Source: Clostridiaceae bacterium (GTDB lineage Bacteria > Bacillota > Clostridia > Oscillospirales > Acutalibacteraceae). Taken from it: DNA of 9,521 nt. The number at the start of each line of letters is the position of its first letter. Position 1 is the stretch's first letter. The notes beneath the pieces are model-generated. The model had not been told where the DNA came from. It saw only the letters and a list, made by a program, of their open reading frames with translations, and made no database searches. This document shows positions 6,656 to 9,521 of the stretch, one piece after another. A program made the translations under genes and the position numbers. The stretch is taken from the NCBI GenBank assembly GCA_016295895.1, contig JAEDKI010000064.1, positions 1 to 9,521 of the forward strand, given 5' to 3'.

Positions 6656-6670
6656 TTTGATATAAAATAT
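6652..6670. promoter_or_regulatory. Second dyad with the same GATAT centre
   Basis: ATATTTT (6652-6658) and AAAATAT (6664-6670) are exact reverse complements around GATAT. It overlaps the first dyad by four bases, with centres 16 bp apart. Being purely A/T in the arms, it is more likely than the first to be chance. Confidence 0.35.
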
Positions 6671-6692
6671 GTTGTGAAATGTAGGAATGATT

Positions 6693-7202
6693 ATGAAAGC
6701 TGATGCAATTGTTTTTACTTCAAACACGGGATTTACCGCTGAATATGCCCGAATGCTCGGTAATAAAACGGGTCTGCCCGTTTATTCTCTCACCGATGCG
6801 GCAAAAAGTCTTGCGCAGGGAAGCCGTATTCTCTATCTCGGCTGGCTCATGGCAGGCAAGGTTCAGGGCTATAATAAAGCTTCCGAGAAATATAAAATTT
6901 CTGCTGTGTGCGGTGTCGGAATGGGAGCGAGCGGCACTCAGATATCCGATGTCCGCAAGGCAAACGCAATTTCGGACAGTATGCCGGTTTTTACCCTGCA
7001 GGGCGGCTTTGAAATGGAAAAGCTCAGCGGAATATATAAATTTATGATGAAAACCATAAAAAAGACAATGGGTAAGAAGCTTGCGGACAAAAAAGACCGC
7101 ACCGCCGATGAAAACGATATGCTTGACTTAATTATGAAGGGCGGCAGCAGGGTCAGCGAGAGCAATCTCGGCGAGGTTCTTGATTGGCTTGAATCCGAAT
7201 AA
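6693..7202 (+). CDS. Flavodoxin-fold protein
   Basis: A 169-residue protein with the look of a flavodoxin-domain family member, probably a cytoplasmic FMN-binding electron carrier or oxidoreductase. The N-terminus ADAIVFTSNTGFTAEYA is a beta strand plus the phosphate-binding loop (T-x-T-G-x-T type, residues about 9-15) that holds FMN. It is followed by alternating strands and helices: ILYLGWLMAGKVQGY, then ISAVCGVGMG, and VFTLQGGFEM. The C-terminal third (from about 105) is Lys-rich and helical, as in the HemG-like flavodoxin subgroup, but HemG function is not claimed. ATG 6693 is chosen because AGGA at 6683-6686 is 6 nt upstream, whereas the in-frame ATG at 6687 directly abuts it. The lipase-like gene follows 31 bp later and is probably co-transcribed. 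Upstream dyads suggest a regulated promoter. The substrate or partner is unknown. Confidence 0.82.
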   Translation: MKADAIVFTSNTGFTAEYARMLGNKTGLPVYSLTDAAKSLAQGSRILYLGWLMAGKVQGYNKASEKYKISAVCGVGMGASGTQISDVRKANAISDSMPVFTLQGGFEMEKLSGIYKFMMKTIKKTMGKKLADKKDRTADENDMLDLIMKGGSRVSESNLGEVLDWLESE

Positions 7203-7220
7203 CATTTCATTGAAAAATGA

Positions 7221-7226
7221 GGGAGG
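7221..7226 (+). promoter_or_regulatory. Ribosome binding site that decides the lipase start
   Basis: GGGAGG, 7 nt before the ATG at 7234. This start puts a signal peptide at the N-terminus; the in-frame ATG at 7180 lies inside the flavodoxin gene and has no such site. Confidence 0.85.
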
Positions 7227-7233
7227 AAAAACG

Positions 7234-9141
7234 ATGAAAAAGATAGTTTCACTGATTCTTGCGGCGGTTATGGTGCTTTCGCTCGGAATTTATGCAATAG
7301 CGGGAGCGGAGTTTGATAAGGATAACATAACGCCATATCCCGTTATCATTGTACCGGGCTACAGCGCCGCTCAGCTTCGCCTCAATAACGGCGACGGCAC
7401 ATATGAGCATCTTTGGGGAGTTAAGCTTGAGGGCGGAGGCTTCGGAGCCAAGACCATAGCAAAGCTCGCTTACGGAGCAATCAAAATGCTTGCGGGCGAC
7501 CCCGACTATCTTGTTTCGGTCTGCGGACCTGCGGCAAGAAATTTCTGCGAAAAGCTTCGCTGCAATCCCGACGGCACAAGCGCATACCCCGTTGAGAGAT
7601 ATTATTGGACGGCTGAGGACACAAATTCCGCAGTCCTTCGTGAGAGATATCCCGACGGAGAGTTTCGCCATGAGCAGGATATTATGGGAGTTGTGGCTCA
7701 ATATGTCGGAGAAGAAAATATATTTAATTTTAACTCCGATTTCAGAATGAGTGCAATAGTCTGTGCACAGCAGCTTGATGAATACATTCAGTCTGTCAAG
7801 GAATACACGGGCAAGGATAAGGTTAATATTATTGCCGTCAGCCACGGCGGTCAGGTTTCGGCAACCTATCTTGCACTCTACGGCGAAAAGAACGATGTTG
7901 ACAATGCGGTTCTGACCGTTCCCGCAATCGGCGGCGCAGGCATTGCCTACGATATTTTTAACGGAAGCTGCGACTTCAACGAGGAGCTTATTGTTAAATT
8001 CCTTGAACACGGCTTCAGAAACGAACAGGATTATGAATGGCTTATCAAAACACATCCGCTCGGCGGAATTGACGAGCTTGTTGATAAGCTTCTTGTTGAG
8101 CTGTTCCCGAAAATCGGCTATTGGGGCAGCCTTTGGGATTTCATTCCCGTTGAATACTATGAACAGCTTAAAGATAAACTGCTTGACGAGCAGGAATGCG
8201 CAGGGTTAATTGCTCTTTCGGACAGATTCCATTATGAAATTCTGCCGAATATCGGCAAGTCCTTCGCCGAGTGCCGTGCAAGGGGAATGAACATTTCAAT
8301 CATTGCAGGCACGGGCAATCAGGTTGTTACGGGTCTTAAGGAAAATTCCGATGCGATAATCACCGTCAATGCTTCAACGGGAGCAACCTGCGCTCCGTGG
8401 GGTTCACGCTTTGCCGACGGCTACACTCAGATTAACCCCTGCGGCGGCAAAAACAAGGTTTCGCCGTCAATGGAAATTGACGCTTCAACCGCTTATATGC
8501 CCGATAACACATGGTTCGTTGACGAGCTTTTCCACGGCATGACATTCTGGGATCCGTTCAGCCGTGACCTGATGATAAAGCTGCTTCTGACCGACGAAAT
8601 AACCGATGTTTATTCCGACCCCGACTATCCGCAGTTCCACGCAACCACCAACCCGTCCCACGGCGTAACAGCCGCCTTTAACAACAGCGTTGAGGGCTTT
8701 GCAAGCGACGCTGACACGGCTCTGGTTGTAACAAATATCTGCAACGAGGGCACGGTCAAACTGCTTGCCGTCAATGTTGACGGAGCGGATATTCGGTTCA
8801 AGGTCAACGGCGAAAATCTTGCGCCGGGTCAGAGCGTCACTCTTGAAATGAAAGGCACGCTTCCGAAGGTCAGCAAAAAGCTGATGACGGTTACTCTCAG
8901 CTATGTTATTCAGGATTCCGCAACGCCCGTCGGCGAAAGAACACTTTCGTTTACCCTCGATAACGGCGATGCGGTCGAATATCAAGGCGGTTATGTTTCC
9001 GACGGAGCGGTTCAGCCCGTAAAGACCTCACCGCTTGACGGAATCGGTTCCGACAGCTTCCTCGGAGCAGTTTCGGAATATCTTGAAATGCTGTTCAAAA
9101 TCGTTAAATATTGGTTTGAGCTTGCATTTGTAAAGATTTAA
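7234..9141 (+). CDS. Secreted LCAT-like alpha/beta hydrolase (lipase/acyltransferase fold)
   Basis: A 635-residue exported protein. The signal peptide is MKKIVSLILAAVMVLSLG followed by a cleavage region near IAG/AEF (about residue 24). The mature N-terminus YPVIIVPGYSAAQLRL matches the oxyanion region of the lecithin:cholesterol acyltransferase (LCAT, PF02450-like) family. The nucleophile elbow is AVSHGG, so Ser203 is the likely catalytic serine, with Ala in place of the first Gly of GxSxG as in some bacterial lipases. Candidate partners are Asp373 (NSDAII) and His434 (FHGMTFWDP), with His476 (PSHGV) a second choice; these are guesses by spacing. From about 480 a strand-rich region resembles an immunoglobulin-like or other beta-sandwich domain, and the last 30 residues form a hydrophobic helical tail (FLGAVSEYLEMLFKIVKYWF). 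The likely role is hydrolysis of an ester or lipid outside the cell; the substrate is unknown. It follows the flavodoxin gene by 31 bp and ends at a strong terminator. Confidence 0.82.
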   Translation: MKKIVSLILAAVMVLSLGIYAIAGAEFDKDNITPYPVIIVPGYSAAQLRLNNGDGTYEHLWGVKLEGGGFGAKTIAKLAYGAIKMLAGDPDYLVSVCGPAARNFCEKLRCNPDGTSAYPVERYYWTAEDTNSAVLRERYPDGEFRHEQDIMGVVAQYVGEENIFNFNSDFRMSAIVCAQQLDEYIQSVKEYTGKDKVNIIAVSHGGQVSATYLALYGEKNDVDNAVLTVPAIGGAGIAYDIFNGSCDFNEELIVKFLEHGFRNEQDYEWLIKTHPLGGIDELVDKLLVELFPKIGYWGSLWDFIPVEYYEQLKDKLLDEQECAGLIALSDRFHYEILPNIGKSFAECRARGMNISIIAGTGNQVVTGLKENSDAIITVNASTGATCAPWGSRFADGYTQINPCGGKNKVSPSMEIDASTAYMPDNTWFVDELFHGMTFWDPFSRDLMIKLLLTDEITDVYSDPDYPQFHATTNPSHGVTAAFNNSVEGFASDADTALVVTNICNEGTVKLLAVNVDGADIRFKVNGENLAPGQSVTLEMKGTLPKVSKKLMTVTLSYVIQDSATPVGERTLSFTLDNGDAVEYQGGYVSDGAVQPVKTSPLDGIGSDSFLGAVSEYLEMLFKIVKYWFELAFVKI

Positions 9142-9153
9142 CAATAAAAATTC

Positions 9154-9205
9154 AGCGCATCTCAGCTCTGCGGCAATTGCCGTGGAGTCGGGATGCGCTT
9201 TTTTC
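9154..9205 (+). terminator. Long hairpin terminator between convergent genes
   Basis: AGCGCATC (9154-9161) pairs with GATGCGCT (9192-9199). Inside, an arm around CGGCAATTGCCG continues the hairpin with G-U pairs, and TTTTTT follows at 9199-9204. On the minus strand the same stem is followed by GAATTTTTATTG, so it probably ends transcripts from both sides. Confidence 0.88.
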
Positions 9206-9211
9206 GCTTTA

Positions 9212-9521
9212 TTACATTTTCGGGGGCTTCTCCGCCATGAATACCCTGAACAGCGGCAGGCAGGCATTGAAGAATTTTTTGTATGCGGCGCAGTAGTCTG
9301 CGCTCTGCCTTGTGCGTTTGCAGCCTCCCGAGCGGCACAGCGGATAAACATTGCATTTTTTGCATTTTTCGGGCAAGGGAATGCTCTCTTTGATAAAATC
9401 CGTTGCCGTTTTGCCGAATGCCATTGATTTAAAATCCGATTCATGAATATTGCCGAGCAGATATTCGTCCGTGCAGTAAAAATCGCAGGGATAAATGTTG
9501 CCGTTGCTCTCTGCAACGAAC
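9212..9521 (-). CDS. Radical SAM/SPASM protein, anaerobic sulfatase-maturase type, C-terminal part
   Basis: The frame is open to the right window edge, so the radical SAM core with its CxxxCxxC cluster site lies outside; 103 C-terminal residues are seen. They form a SPASM domain, which binds auxiliary iron-sulfur clusters: GNIYPCDFYC, then LLGNI, CKKCNVYPLC, GGCKRTRQ and YCAAYKKFF. This cysteine pattern and the CDFY...LGNI spacing are typical of anaerobic sulfatase-maturating enzymes, which convert a Cys or Ser of a sulfatase to formylglycine. Other SPASM enzymes, such as peptide-modifying ones, share the pattern, so the substrate is uncertain without the N-terminal part or a sulfatase neighbour. 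The internal ATG at 9424 is in the middle of the domain and is not the start. The gene converges on the lipase-like gene across a shared terminator. Confidence 0.88.
   Translation of the reverse strand, partial: FVAESNGNIYPCDFYCTDEYLLGNIHESDFKSMAFGKTATDFIKESIPLPEKCKKCNVYPLCRSGGCKRTRQSADYCAAYKKFFNACLPLFRVFMAEKPPKM

Noticed and set aside
7249..8055. Long minus-strand open frame (268 codons) opposite the LCAT-like gene
   Set aside because: It is antisense to a well-supported gene, shows no family motif or ribosome binding site, and reflects the codon bias of the real gene.
8485..8985. Minus-strand 166-codon frame opposite the lipase C-terminal domain
   Set aside because: Antisense shadow without ribosome binding site or recognisable domain.
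9028..9516. Minus-strand 162-codon open frame overlapping the lipase end and the SPASM gene
   Set aside because: It crosses the shared terminator and runs antisense to the lipase 3' end; the alternative frame gives a clear SPASM domain, so this one is a shadow.

Overview
The window looks like chromosome from an anaerobic, moderately low-GC Firmicute, probably a gut or rumen clostridium of the Oscillospiraceae (Ruminococcus-like) type. The grounds are a type III glutamine synthetase, an Amt transporter fused to a PII protein, AAGGAG-type ribosome binding sites, consensus sigma-A promoters, a radical SAM/SPASM protein of the anaerobic sulfatase-maturase kind, and LCAT-like secreted hydrolases. 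The genus is an inference. No mobile elements, CRISPR arrays, tRNAs or rRNAs were seen. Codon use looks uniform, so this reads as core rather than horizontally acquired DNA.

Region 1 (1-4598, + strand) is a nitrogen-assimilation block: the C-terminal part of glutamine synthetase III (glnN), then an ammonium channel with a PII signal domain fused to its C-terminus, then glutamine-hydrolysing asparagine synthetase (asnB). Together they take up ammonium, fix it into glutamine and pass the amide nitrogen to asparagine. A perfect 14-bp stem terminator separates glnN from amt; amt and asnB are 33 bp apart with no terminator and are probably co-transcribed. The fused PII domain keeps the ligand-binding core residues but lacks the uridylylated tyrosine of the T-loop.

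Region 2 (4599-4751) is a convergent junction with one rho-independent terminator per direction.

Region 3 (4752-6480, - strand) reads, in transcription order, nrdR (repressor of ribonucleotide reductase genes), an orphan lipoprotein 19 bp downstream, and a 110-aa secreted protein. The last has its own perfect consensus sigma-A promoter, whose -35 box contains the lipoprotein stop codon, and its own terminator.

Region 4 (6481-6692) is a divergent control region. It holds an nrdR promoter with a NrdR-box-like dyad just downstream, and overlapping AT-rich dyads with the same GATAT centre over the promoter of the rightward pair.

Region 5 (6693-9141, + strand) is a flavodoxin-fold protein followed 31 bp later by a large secreted LCAT-like alpha/beta hydrolase, ending in a long hairpin terminator.

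Region 6 (9212-9521, - strand) is the C-terminal SPASM part of a radical SAM enzyme that runs off the window edge.
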